From Strigamia acuminata (lineage: Eukaryota > Arthropoda > Chilopoda > Geophilomorpha > Linotaeniidae): a stretch of DNA of 64,000 nt. Below are positions 20,780-29,925 of this stretch, piece after piece (position 1 is the stretch's first letter; every line of letters begins with the position of its first letter). A model generated the notes under the pieces. That model had not been told where the DNA came from. It was given only the letters and a program-made list of their open reading frames with translations, and did no database searches. The position numbers were made by a program, and so were the translations under genes. The stretch lies in contig OX442314.1 of the NCBI GenBank assembly GCA_949358305.1, positions 2,235,087 through 2,299,086 of the forward strand, read 5' to 3'.

Positions 20780-22746
20780 TTGCGGCCTGGTTCCACCGGC
20801 TTCCCGAACTTCAGGCCTTCGGAGTTTTCCGGTCTCCTAAATGGCTGGTAACATATGGGGCACAACGGATGCCAAGTTGCTGTATCTACCAAATACCACC
20901 AATCCTTCGGTGTTTTCCTCCAGGCTGTGCCTTTCTCAGGACATTTGACAGTTAATGGTGGTTTTGGCGCTGGTGGAAACGTGACAATTGACGTAGAGCA
21001 CACATGGTCCTTTGGGACGTCTGCTGGAGGTGTCAGAGTAGCTAAATTTATTTTAATTGTTGCCTTCTGAGCCGCCTCGGCGACTGTGCTCTTCTTAATT
21101 TCAGGTTCAGCATCCGTGTCGCTGCTACTACTACTCGTATCGGGTTCCTGCGCAGGTGGAGATTGTTCTGGTCTCGCCTGCACTGCAGCTAACTCGATTA
21201 AGAATTGTTTTCGATACCTCGCAAAACGTTTGACGTCCTGGGACACGAGAGATTTGACATCATCGTCTCCTTTGGACTTCTCCGCAGCCTTGAGCACTGT
21301 GGGGCGTTGCGCATCACGCAGAGAGGGCATTCGTTGATCAGCCATACCCAGATCTTTGTATTCGTCTGCTCGAATGGTGTCCAGCTGTAGACGATTGTCG
21401 ATGTCATTACCTCTTTGGATCGCCTCGTCCAGCGAGTTTACGTTCCATGCGCGCAAGAGATGAACAACTTCGGTTTGCATCATGTTCTGAGCTTTCTCCC
21501 ATTGGAGCTCTGGGTCGGTATATCCTGCAACCTGAAGATAATATACAATCTCACTTAAAAATGACATCGTAGACTCTCCATTTCGTTGCTTTCGCTTGGA
21601 TAGCTTCACATTGGCCGCTGCCGAATTCATGGCGAAAGCTCGTCGAAATAATATCTCAAAGTCCTCCCATGTTTTTGGTTTTGGTTTTAGTGATAACCAC
21701 CATCGCTGCGCTCTTCCACGCGTTGCTTGAATGACAAATACTTTTAAATATTCATCCACCGGGGCCTGCATAGAATACATGTGCGCGTACAAATGCGCAA
21801 GAAAAAGATTAATGTAATCAAGATCGGCTTTATCTGGATCAAACAAAGGTGGTTTTCCAGGCTTGAAACAATTTTTATCTTTACTTGCGTGTTGCGCTCT
21901 TACTGACGGCAGTGACAACTTTGCCTTGGTGTCGGATCTATCCCGAGGATATCCCATCTTGGAGTATAGCATCGAGCTCATTAAATCTCGATTTGCTCGT
22001 GTTGAATGGTCCAAATGAGCAGATTCCTGTGATGGAGCCTGGGTATAGATCGTTGCCATCGTCGGCATTGGCGGCGTGGTTGTTGTGTAAACAATTTGCG
22101 CAGCCTGCGCGGACATTTTCGTCTGCTGGCCTCGATGTTCAACTTCCCGATGCTGGTGCGGACATGCTGTGGGAAGTCCCAAATCATATGGTGCCGAGGT
22201 GCCTTTAACTCTTATGGAGCCATGCGAGGATCCACCGTCTAGAGACCGTGCGGTCCCTGTTCGTAGAGAGCGAGGGCCTTGTTGGAATATTTCGCGAATC
22301 TCATTTACTAGACCTCGTGTTTGAGCATAGTATTGGTTGCGCAAGTCGGACATCAGCAAACCTTCCGTATTTAATGTGACGGGGTCTACTAATGCTCTAG
22401 GCTGAGTCGAATCGAAAAAAGATGGCGCCGCCAAAAAGTTAGCGGGTGTTGACGTGGCAAAATTTACTTGAGGTTGCGCTCGTGAATTTGCAACAGCCAT
22501 TGTCATGATATGATTTGATGGGGCTGGCTGTTGTTGCGCAATACTCACAAGCGTTTCCTGTTGTTCGATACGACTTCTTCGTAATTGGTCGTGTTGCTGC
22601 CACTCTCGAAATTCCCTTTCCTCTTCCCGGCGAACACCACTCCTCCGTTCGGACTGTTGCCATTCCTGCTCCATTTCTAACTCACTGAAATCAAATGGAT
22701 CGCGCGTGACGGGACGAATTCCGTCACCTCCCAACTGTCTCGACAT
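20776..22746 (-). CDS. gag: Gypsy Gag protein, 656 aa
   Basis: The first ORF after the 5' LTR and primer-binding site. Residues about 300-440 match the retrotransposon Gag capsid core: a helical region with YLKVFVIQATRGRAQRWWLS, WEDFEILFRRAF and SFLSEIVYYLQVAGY. The N-terminal third is Gln/Arg-rich and probably disordered. A run of Ser and Asp near residue 545 marks a flexible C-terminal linker. No canonical CCHC zinc knuckle is present. The only Cys pair near the end is CPICYQPF, so RNA binding must use another element, or ORF3's zinc domain. It ends with TGA inside the pol ATG (ATGA), which suggests termination-reinitiation coupling. Confidence 0.9.
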   Translation of the reverse strand: MSRQLGGDGIRPVTRDPFDFSELEMEQEWQQSERRSGVRREEEREFREWQQHDQLRRSRIEQQETLVSIAQQQPAPSNHIMTMAVANSRAQPQVNFATSTPANFLAAPSFFDSTQPRALVDPVTLNTEGLLMSDLRNQYYAQTRGLVNEIREIFQQGPRSLRTGTARSLDGGSSHGSIRVKGTSAPYDLGLPTACPHQHREVEHRGQQTKMSAQAAQIVYTTTTPPMPTMATIYTQAPSQESAHLDHSTRANRDLMSSMLYSKMGYPRDRSDTKAKLSLPSVRAQHASKDKNCFKPGKPPLFDPDKADLDYINLFLAHLYAHMYSMQAPVDEYLKVFVIQATRGRAQRWWLSLKPKPKTWEDFEILFRRAFAMNSAAANVKLSKRKQRNGESTMSFLSEIVYYLQVAGYTDPELQWEKAQNMMQTEVVHLLRAWNVNSLDEAIQRGNDIDNRLQLDTIRADEYKDLGMADQRMPSLRDAQRPTVLKAAEKSKGDDDVKSLVSQDVKRFARYRKQFLIELAAVQARPEQSPPAQEPDTSSSSSDTDAEPEIKKSTVAEAAQKATIKINLATLTPPADVPKDHVCSTSIVTFPPAPKPPLTVKCPEKGTAWRKTPKDWWYLVDTATWHPLCPICYQPFRRPENSEGLKFGKPVEPGRK

Positions 22747-22826
22747 GATGAAGAAAATGTGAAATGATTAAATAAATAACTCAAAAAACTAACCTTTTCG
22801 CGCGTTTAAGCCTTATAGGTGAGAGC

Positions 22827-22846
22827 GAATCCTGTCAGGCTCGCCA
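22827..22846 (-). other. Primer-binding site of the Gypsy element
   Basis: On the minus strand, four bases after the 5' LTR, TGGCGAGCCTGACAGGATTC is found. Its complement reads as the 3' end of a tRNA: T-loop CGAAT, stem CCTGT, acceptor end GGCTCG, then CCA. The tRNA resembles nuclear Ser or Arg tRNAs in its T arm, but I cannot name it with confidence. Confidence 0.8.
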
Positions 22847-22850
22847 TGTT

Positions 22851-23522
22851 TGTTACGAATCAACTTAGATGTTTAATTGATTTGATCTGAATTTACGCGC
22901 AAGGTGATGTTAGCGCAAATCAGCGGGCAAAGTTCGTAGATTTACTCTGTTTGTGCCATCGTCATATGCGGATATCGGACGGTGAATAAACCTAACTCGC
23001 TGTAACACACATTATTTATATTCGACGGGCTCAATCTCACGTTGTGGGTCTTTACGTTTAAAAAGAATGAGTATGCGCAGTGATATTCGTATGCGGGTGG
23101 GCATAGGATGTCACAGGCATGCGAAGGGATAAAAGGTGGGCAAAAAGAGGCGCTATTAAGTGTTAAATTAGAAGAGGCGCGTGTTAAAGCGCAAAATAAA
23201 GATTGACAAACTCAATTCAATCTAAGAGGTGTTAACTCGTTGAAAGAGGTATGAGAAGTGTGGATTATGGATAAAAGTAGCGACCAGGTAAACATGAGTC
23301 ATGTGACCAGGTCGATTGGAGTGGGTGAGGGGGTGGAAGGTATAAAATAAGGTTAATTGTTGGAAATAATAAGATGCGCGCAATGAGGCTGCGCATATAT
23401 TTAGAGATGATTCATCAATGTTAGATGAAAAGAAAGATTGGGAAAAAATAAGAAAACTTAAGATTGGGTCAGTCTAAGTTAGAAATGAATAAAAAAGAAG
23501 GGTGGGTAACCTGCCCGTGACA
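22851..23522 (-). repeat. 5' LTR of the 14-kb Gypsy element
   Basis: 672 bp, matching the copy at 9,519-10,190 as far as can be compared by eye. It should carry the promoter and transcription start for the minus-strand genomic RNA. Further GCGCA motifs lie within it. Confidence 0.95.
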
Positions 23523-23526
23523 GCAC

Positions 23527-23744
23527 CTTGTAGAACAAACATTGGGCTTTATTTAAAAAAAAAATAAAATTTTAACTTAAATGGGCCAAAAGTTATGGCT
23601 ATTTGAATTTGCGTCACTTGGCACAAGTGTATTGGGCCACCACGCTAATTGCCTCAAGTGAGTTGGGCCGGCAGAAAAAGCTTAGCACCACATCCGAAAA
23701 ATCACACAAAAAACTGGTTTCTTCAGAAAATCATTGTTTATTGG
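23527..23744. other. Repeat-like DNA flanking the Gypsy insertion
   Basis: Continuation of the sequence interrupted by the Gypsy element (9,365-9,514 on the other side). Both flanks share the motif TTGGGCC (TGTATTGGGCC twice, plus ATTGGGCT, ATGGGCC and GTTGGGCC). The left piece starts at TTAACCCTCGGAGGC, which could be a TTAA-flanked terminus of an older DNA element. Confidence 0.35.
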
Positions 23745-24012
23745 AACAATACTTTACAATATTTTGTTGAATAACCAAAATTTTGTATGTGATTGTGCAG
23801 GCCAAGTCAAAACCTAAATGTGATGGGTTTGGAAAACTGAGCAAATGACTTGACTTTATGTTTAGAATCATTTTCCTGCTGAAATATCCATGTCAAAGGC
23901 AGTTTATCATCTCCAAATTGAAGCATAACAATCCTTCAATACTTTTTCATAAGTATATTGGTCCATGATATTCTTAATTTAATGTTGTGGACCGATACAC
24001 ATACAGGAAACC
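23745..24012 (-). pseudogene. Tc1-like transposase relic (catalytic-core region)
   Basis: Read on the minus strand with two or three frameshifts, it gives CIGPQH, IKNIMDQYTYEKVLKDC, LPLTWIFQQENDSKHK and VLTWPAQSH. These match, in order, the middle of Tc1 transposases (compare 'MPLxWIFQQDNDPKH' with the second catalytic Asp, and 'VLEWPAQSPDLNP'). The first aspartate region is missing and stops are frequent, so it is a dead copy. Its upstream end forms one arm of the inverted repeat that the BEL element interrupts. Confidence 0.7.
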
Positions 24013-24017
24013 ATCTC
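23957..24017. repeat. Left arm of a Tc1-derived inverted repeat, split by the BEL element
   Basis: The left arm is the reverse complement, with a few mismatches, of the right arm at 29,926-29,993. Removing the BEL element and one ATCTC copy rejoins them into a hairpin of about 68-bp arms with a loop of about 14 bp. Both arms encode the same transposase segment (VSCMCIGPQH..MDQ) in opposite orientation. Confidence 0.7.
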
Positions 24018-24324
24018 TGTGGAAACTGGAGTTCCTGTAGAAGTCAACATTTAGGGGGAATTGTAGGTGGCGCCATGTTTGGCCACCAGAGGGTCACTTC
24101 GGTGACCCACTCTGTACTGGGATGATTTATTGTTAGAATTAAGGGTAGGGAATAGAACATTACCTATTTCCGTTTTTGAATAAATTAATTACTGTTCAAA
24201 TGTAAATCCGTGTGTACGCATGCTTTATTTGTCATCCACAAGATTCAACCAAATTCAACAACCATCAAGTATCCAAAGTAACTTTTATTTGTTCAACATA
24301 ACATTTTGAGTTGCATCCGCAACA
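24018..24324 (+). repeat. 5' LTR of the BEL element
   Basis: 307 bp. It contains the same short coding tail (VETGVPVEVNI then stop) that ends the Gag-Pol ORF in the 3' LTR. A small hairpin, GGGTCACTTCGGTGACCC, lies near its start. Confidence 0.95.
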
Positions 24325-24325
24325 T

Positions 24326-24343
24326 TGGTGCCGAAAACCCGAG
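24326..24343 (+). other. Primer-binding site of the BEL element
   Basis: TGGTGCCGAAAACCCGAG starts one base after the 5' LTR. It is the reverse complement of a tRNA 3' end with CCA. The tRNA is not named with confidence. Confidence 0.8.
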
Positions 24344-24379
24344 ACCTTTTAAAAGAAAAACCAAGGAAAATCGATCGCA

Positions 24380-27300
24380 ATGACGGATTTGGAGAAGAAT
24401 CGAAGACAAAGGGAAGCCGCGAGGACTAACATTCGAAATATTTTCAACACATTGAAACATGAAATAAAACAAGATCCGGTAAATGAAGTAAAACTTTTAT
24501 GCATACAAGCACAGTTACTTTTAAAGGGACCAAAGATCGAGAAGTTGGACATTCTGGTGGCCGACGCCATCACCGACATTGACGAAGTCACGGACGATAC
24601 GATTGGAGCCGAGGAGTTCCAAGACGAATTGGTAGCAGCAAAAGTCACGCTGGAAATGGCTTTGAAAGAAATCACACAACTGAAACCGCAAGTACTAAAT
24701 CCAAACTTACCACTTATTAATCCCGTTATCGTTAATACGCCGATCGGAGGCCAACAATACACAAGCATGAAATTGCCGAAGCTGGAAATTGCCAAATTCA
24801 GGGGAACACCCGAAACGTGGACTCAATTCTGGGGAGACTTCCAGTTAAGCGTGCATAACAACACTTCGCTTCCCAAAACGGCGAAGTTCGTGTATTTGCG
24901 ATCGTTGGTCGAAGGATTGGCCGCCAACGCGATAAGTGGACTCACGGTAACGAATGAAAATTACGACAGCGCGGTCGGTTTGCTGGCAAGTAGATTTGGT
25001 AAACCGGACTTGATAATAAATGCACACATGCAAAAATTCCTCGAGGTGAAGCCCGTGAAAAATGCAGAAGATGTTGTTGCACTTCGAGAACTTTATGATT
25101 ATTGCGACCTTCACATAACAAGTTTAGGAAATTTAGGAGTGGATGCATCAACGTTTGGGGCACTCTTGGGCCCAATTTTAACTCGTGCGACGCCCGATTC
25201 GATGCAACACAACTTTTCCAGATCCAGAGGCGAATTACCATGGTCGATGACAGATTTTCTGAAGTTTTTCCGATTCGAAATCGAGATGCGCGAGAGGACG
25301 AAGGCGATGAGTGATAAAAACAACTTGATCGAAAAGAAAGAAACTACTACGAAAAAACAAGAGGAAGTAACTAAGAAAATAAATACAAAGAATAATCCAC
25401 TTGGTTCCGCCGCAGCTTTGACAACAATCACGTACAAATGCACATTTTGTCAAAAAGAAGAGCATACGAGCCCAAACTGTCCGCTGACTCTTGCCGAACG
25501 TAAAGCTGCGTGCATGAAGTTTCGAAGATGCTATCGTTGTCTCAAGGAGGGACACATCGCCTCCAGATGCAAAACTCGATTTCGATGCAAGAACTGCGAA
25601 AAGAATCACCACACTTACCTGTGCGACGCTGAAGAGAAGAAACCAATCGAGACACTGACCTCATCCGCCGTTTTGGAGCAGGAACAACCAGTATCCGTGA
25701 TGTTTTTGCAAGTACTCGTTGTAGATGCGTGCGGACAATCGAAAAAGCGTAAAGTACAGTGTTTTTTGGATGGCGGGTCGCAGAAGACATTTATTACGGA
25801 GAAGTTGTCTCGAGAACTGAACTTGGAACGAGTTGGCGAACAAGATATTGCATTGTTAACCTTTGGAGCAACCGAGCCAACAATTGCGAAGAGAAATCGA
25901 GTGAAACTGTTAATGAATAATTGCGACAATGTTGCCTTTAATTTAGAAGTCGAAGCACTAGAAACTCCGTGGATCACACCAGCGCTGAAGGGACAGACTG
26001 ACCAGAGAATACTGAGCGAACTGAAGAAACACAACATCAAATTGGCAAGCAACGGAAATGTTCAAATGGACGATGGAGTTTCGATTTTGATCGGAGTGGA
26101 CAATTTTTGGAAAGTGACCACCGGAAAACAACACCGACTTGGAGAAAATTTAATGGCAATAGAAACGATTTTCGGTTGGACTTTGCACGGCTCATCTGGG
26201 GAGAATAAAGAGACAGTATCGGCGCTCGTACGGGTAAATAAAATCCTTGTAATTGACAATACTAATGAGCTTTTGGAGAAATTTTGGAGTTTGGAGGCAA
26301 TCGGGATTAAACACGAGACCGTGGAACGAAACGAGGACGAAGAGCAAACATTGAAACGATTCAAGGAAAGCATCGAATGGGTACAAGACCACTACGAAGT
26401 CGAACTGCCGTGGAAACTGAACGCCAAAGAACTGGACGACAACCGACAACCAGCATTAAAAAGATTTTGGAGTTTGGTCAATCGATTTAGAAAAAATCCG
26501 AAGCTGTATTTACAATACAAAGAAGTGATCACGGAGCAACTTAGAACTGGAATTGTCGAAGAAGTACCACAGGAAACTGGAGAAAATAACCCAATTTATT
26601 ATATTCCACACAGACCCGTGATCGACGAGACAAGAGCAACGACCAAACTTAGAATCGTGTACGACGCTTCCTCACACGCGAAAGGATGCTTCTCATTGAA
26701 CGACTGTTTATACAAGGGATCGAACTTATTGCCAAAATTACTAAACGTGATTCTCAAATTTAGAACAGGAATCATCGCAGCCATCGCGGATATTGAAAAG
26801 GCCTTCCATCGCATCCATTTGAAGAAAAAAGAACGCGATGTCATGAGATTTCTTTGGCTCGAGGAAAACTGGAATGGAACCGAACCAGCGAAGATAAGGG
26901 AACTCAGACAAACACGAGTGCCGTTTGGTACATCCCCCAGCCCTTTTCTCCTCTCGGCCACCATCGATCATCATGTCGAAGACTTCAAGGAAGAATATCC
27001 GGAAACATGCAAGCGATTGGAGGACGATCGGTACGTAGACGACCTCATTTCAAGTTTAAACGAATTAAAGACCGCTATAAAACTGTACCGTGAAAGTTGT
27101 GAAATTCTGAGGAAAGCGGATATGAGACTAACTAAGTGGAAAACCAACTGTGAAGAGCTGAGAAAAATAATTGTAACTGATGACCCGACTTGTGAAGAAT
27201 CTCTCTCTCAACAAGAGACCAAAGTTTTGGGGGTGGGGTGGAACACAAGAACCGATGAATTAAGTTTAGACATTACTGAATTAATTAACGGGGTTGAATT

Positions 27301-29629
27301 AACTAAATACACAAAACGATCAATTATTAGAACAACAGCTATGATTTTCGACCCATTGGGATTTGCTCATCCCTTTGTGGTCACGGCTAAGATTTTATTC
27401 CAGGAATTATGGAAACTTGGAGTGGGATGGGACGAGAAAATCCCAGAATATGTGAAAAAAACTTGGGAAGAATGGTGTGCACAAATACCATACCTAATTG
27501 ATTTAAAAATTCCACGAAATTTATTAAACTGGGGAGGAATTAATGTAAAAAAGGAGATTCACATTTTCTGCGACGCCAGTCCTCGGGCATATGGCGTGGT
27601 AGCTTATGCTCGAGTCCTGGACTCGAATACAAGTGCAATTAACATTACTTTTATCGTTTCCAAATGCAGAGTAGCACCACTTAAGGAACTAACCCTTCCT
27701 AAACTAGAACTGATGGGAGCATTGCTGGCAGCCCGACTTGTGCCGACGCTGCAGTCGACAATCGGATACGACAATGTAACAATTTGGACTGACTCGAAAA
27801 TAGTGCTGTGTTGGTTGCGAGAAACGAAGAATCGTCCCGTCACATTTGTCTTCAATCGTGTAAAAGAGATTGGGGAAACAGTAAACACCAGCTGTTGGCG
27901 CCACTGCCCGGGCAAGGAGAATCCGGCAGACCTACTAACACGGGGCGTAACGGTACAAGAACTAACAAATAGTGATTTTTGGCAGAAAGGACCGCAGTGG
28001 TTGAGTGGCGACGATTCGAATTGGCCAACTGAAACTGACATTGTGAAAACAACGGATACGAGCGAAGAAGTCCAAGTGAACGCGATAAATGAACCAATCC
28101 AGATGATTGACTACACACGATTCGGACGATGGTCAAAATTGAAGAAAACGACTGCTTGGGTATTACGGTTTGTTAAAAACTTGCGAAGTGAAGATAAAAT
28201 CACGGGAGAATTGAGCGGAGACGAGATTGAAAAAGGAGAGAGATACTGGATAAAATACTTACAAAACTTTTATTTTCATCGAGAACTAAAGTGTCTACAG
28301 AAAGGAGAACTCGTAGAAAAAACCTCACCGCTGTTGCAATTTTCCCCGACGATAGACGAAGACGAAGTGATGCGTGCAACACACAGATGGGCGCTAGCAG
28401 AAATTGAACGCGACATCCGAGAGCCATACATTTTACCGTGTAACAATTACATAACAAAATTGATTATTACAGAAGAGCACGAACGAACAATGCACGGAGG
28501 ACTGGCAGACACACTCAGCAGTTTTCGTGAACGATTCTGGATACCACGAGCCAGAAAGACAATCAAGGCGGTACTGAGTAAATGCGTACTCTGTCGGAAA
28601 ATGCAGGGACGATTGGCGAAGGAACGATGGGGACTGTTACCACTCGACCGCATAACACCGAGTGCACCATTCGAGACAAGTGGCGTGGATTTTGCAGGGC
28701 CACTGTATTCCAATCAAGGTGAAAAACTTTATATCGCATTGTTTACGTGCGCGGTCACGAGAGCCGTACACTTAGAAATACTTTCGAATTTGTCGACGGA
28801 TCGATTTGTGGATACGTTTAAGCGGTTTGTCGGCAGAAGAGGAATACCAACGACCATTTACTCAGATAACGCAAAAACTTTTAAAAGAGCTGACCGTGAA
28901 TTAAGTGTGTTTTTAAACGAAGTGTTGGTGGGTCGATTTCGACAGTTTCTAGACGTGCGAAGAATTACGTGGAAGTTCATCGTCGAGACCGCACCGTGGT
29001 GGGGCGGTTTCTGGGAACGCATGGTGCGGTCAGTGAAAATCGCTTTAAAGAAAACAATCGGTCGCACGTCTCTAAGCTACGAGGGACTTTCGACTGTGTT
29101 GGTCGAAGTGGAGGCTGTGATAAACTCACGGCCATTGACATATGTCTACGATAGTCCAACGGAACCAGATCCACTCACACCCGCACATTTTCTTGTGGGA
29201 AAGCGTCTAATAAGTTTACCTAACGTCCCTAGCACTGTAGATCGACCGGAGACACAGGCCCAGATTTTACGAATTTGGAAACAACGCCAGACGATTATTG
29301 CCCACTTCTGGAAGAGGTGGACACATGAGTACCTCGTCGAGCTGCGACAACAAAGGGGAAATTCGAGCGACGCAAAGTTTCGAGTGGGCGACTTGGCTCT
29401 GATTGAAGATCAAAATCAGCCAAGACTTACTTGGAAAATAGGAAGAATAACCGACGTAAAAGTCGGTCGCGACGGATTAATTAGATCTTGTGAGTTACAG
29501 CTTCCCAACCGAGCCAAGCTTCGCCGACCGATACAACGACTGTGTCCACTGGAGATTGAAAACGAGTTGGAACGTCCCCGGGAGGGGGGGACTGTGGAAA
29601 CTGGAGTTCCTGTAGAAGTCAACATTTAG
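24380..29629 (+). CDS. gag-pol: BEL/Pao Gag-Pol polyprotein, 1,749 aa
   Basis: A single ORF. The Gag part (about 125-310) has the BEL-type core TWTQFWGDFQLSVHNN and ALLGPILTRATPDSMQ. Three cysteine/histidine clusters follow between residues 353 and 416 (CTFCQKEEHTSPNC, CYRCLKEGHIASRC, CKNCEKNHHTYLC). The protease carries CFLDGGSQKTFI (about 461-472), with DGG at the catalytic site as in many Pao peptidases. RT has the catalytic YVDDLISS (near 887). RNase H shows FCDASPRAYG (about 1,061) and IWTDSKIVLCWL. Integrase shows a zinc motif (HGG..CVLCRKMQG), then DFAGPL, YSDNAKTF and PWWGGFWERMVRSVK, followed by a C-terminal domain with FRVGDLALI. The ORF has no frameshift, and its last 12 codons and stop lie inside the 3' LTR. 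It is probably translated from the ATG 55 bp after the LTR and processed by its own protease. Confidence 0.95.
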   Translation: MTDLEKNRRQREAARTNIRNIFNTLKHEIKQDPVNEVKLLCIQAQLLLKGPKIEKLDILVADAITDIDEVTDDTIGAEEFQDELVAAKVTLEMALKEITQLKPQVLNPNLPLINPVIVNTPIGGQQYTSMKLPKLEIAKFRGTPETWTQFWGDFQLSVHNNTSLPKTAKFVYLRSLVEGLAANAISGLTVTNENYDSAVGLLASRFGKPDLIINAHMQKFLEVKPVKNAEDVVALRELYDYCDLHITSLGNLGVDASTFGALLGPILTRATPDSMQHNFSRSRGELPWSMTDFLKFFRFEIEMRERTKAMSDKNNLIEKKETTTKKQEEVTKKINTKNNPLGSAAALTTITYKCTFCQKEEHTSPNCPLTLAERKAACMKFRRCYRCLKEGHIASRCKTRFRCKNCEKNHHTYLCDAEEKKPIETLTSSAVLEQEQPVSVMFLQVLVVDACGQSKKRKVQCFLDGGSQKTFITEKLSRELNLERVGEQDIALLTFGATEPTIAKRNRVKLLMNNCDNVAFNLEVEALETPWITPALKGQTDQRILSELKKHNIKLASNGNVQMDDGVSILIGVDNFWKVTTGKQHRLGENLMAIETIFGWTLHGSSGENKETVSALVRVNKILVIDNTNELLEKFWSLEAIGIKHETVERNEDEEQTLKRFKESIEWVQDHYEVELPWKLNAKELDDNRQPALKRFWSLVNRFRKNPKLYLQYKEVITEQLRTGIVEEVPQETGENNPIYYIPHRPVIDETRATTKLRIVYDASSHAKGCFSLNDCLYKGSNLLPKLLNVILKFRTGIIAAIADIEKAFHRIHLKKKERDVMRFLWLEENWNGTEPAKIRELRQTRVPFGTSPSPFLLSATIDHHVEDFKEEYPETCKRLEDDRYVDDLISSLNELKTAIKLYRESCEILRKADMRLTKWKTNCEELRKIIVTDDPTCEESLSQQETKVLGVGWNTRTDELSLDITELINGVELTKYTKRSIIRTTAMIFDPLGFAHPFVVTAKILFQELWKLGVGWDEKIPEYVKKTWEEWCAQIPYLIDLKIPRNLLNWGGINVKKEIHIFCDASPRAYGVVAYARVLDSNTSAINITFIVSKCRVAPLKELTLPKLELMGALLAARLVPTLQSTIGYDNVTIWTDSKIVLCWLRETKNRPVTFVFNRVKEIGETVNTSCWRHCPGKENPADLLTRGVTVQELTNSDFWQKGPQWLSGDDSNWPTETDIVKTTDTSEEVQVNAINEPIQMIDYTRFGRWSKLKKTTAWVLRFVKNLRSEDKITGELSGDEIEKGERYWIKYLQNFYFHRELKCLQKGELVEKTSPLLQFSPTIDEDEVMRATHRWALAEIERDIREPYILPCNNYITKLIITEEHERTMHGGLADTLSSFRERFWIPRARKTIKAVLSKCVLCRKMQGRLAKERWGLLPLDRITPSAPFETSGVDFAGPLYSNQGEKLYIALFTCAVTRAVHLEILSNLSTDRFVDTFKRFVGRRGIPTTIYSDNAKTFKRADRELSVFLNEVLVGRFRQFLDVRRITWKFIVETAPWWGGFWERMVRSVKIALKKTIGRTSLSYEGLSTVLVEVEAVINSRPLTYVYDSPTEPDPLTPAHFLVGKRLISLPNVPSTVDRPETQAQILRIWKQRQTIIAHFWKRWTHEYLVELRQQRGNSSDAKFRVGDLALIEDQNQPRLTWKIGRITDVKVGRDGLIRSCELQLPNRAKLRRPIQRLCPLEIENELERPREGGTVETGVPVEVNI
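29574..29592 (+). other. Polypurine tract of the BEL element
   Basis: A GGGAGGGGGGGAC tract directly precedes the 3' LTR, in the position of the plus-strand primer. It is also part of the coding sequence (PREGGT). Confidence 0.75.
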
Positions 29630-29899
29630 GGGGAATTGTAGGTGGCGCCATGTTTGGCCACCAGAGGGTCACTTCGGTGACCCACTCTGTACTGGGATGA
29701 TTTATTGTTAGAATTAAGGGTAGGGAATAGAACATTACCTATTTCCGTTTTTGAATAAATTAATTACTGTTCAAATGTAAATCCGTGTGTACGCATGCTT
29801 TATTTGTCATCCACAAGATTCAACCAAATTCAACAACCATCAAGTATCCAAAGTAACTTTTATTTGTTCAACATAACATTTTGAGTTGCATCCGCAACA
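29593..29899 (+). repeat. 3' LTR of the BEL element
   Basis: 307 bp, apparently identical to the 5' copy. Its first 37 bases encode the end of Gag-Pol. Confidence 0.95.
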
Positions 29900-29925
29900 A
29901 TCTCCAAGCCATTTTACTATTGGGA

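Larger units (their letters stand above)
9519..23522 (-). mobile_element. Complete Ty3/Gypsy-class LTR retrotransposon, 14,004 bp
   Basis: Two 672-bp LTRs, the same in length and by eye in sequence, bound the element. It is flanked by a 4-bp duplication GCAC (9515-9518 and 23523-23526). On the minus strand the order is 5' LTR, primer-binding site, gag, pol (protease, RT, RNase H, integrase), a third ORF, a long untranslated stretch, a polypurine tract and the 3' LTR. The domain order RT-RNase H-integrase is that of Ty3/Gypsy. All three large ORFs are uninterrupted and the LTRs match, so the insertion is recent and possibly still competent. Fourteen kb is about twice the usual length of animal Gypsy elements. 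The extra length comes from ORF3, the long pol linker and 1.9 kb of 3' non-coding DNA. It interrupts a stretch with repeated TTGGGCC motifs that continues on both sides. Confidence 0.95.
24018..29899 (+). mobile_element. Complete BEL/Pao LTR retrotransposon, 5,882 bp
   Basis: Two 307-bp LTRs, the same by eye (24,018-24,324 and 29,593-29,899), begin TGTGGAAACTGG and end CATCCGCAACA. Identical 5-bp duplications ATCTC lie at 24,013-24,017 and 29,900-29,904. Between them are a primer-binding site, one intact Gag-Pol ORF with BEL/Pao domain order and a polypurine tract. This is a complete, recently inserted element with no visible lesions. Confidence 0.95.

Noticed and set aside
12148-22663. Plus-strand frames and second minus-strand frames across the Gypsy element
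   Set aside because: Shadows of gag, pol and ORF3. None has domain motifs, whereas the main frames carry all catalytic residues.
22827-22846. A tRNA gene next to the Gypsy LTR
   Set aside because: Only the 3' end of a tRNA is matched, including CCA, which nuclear tRNA genes do not encode. It is the primer-binding site.
24349-29625. Many minus-strand frames of 60-145 codons under the BEL element
   Set aside because: They are antisense shadows of the Gag-Pol ORF and follow its codon pattern.
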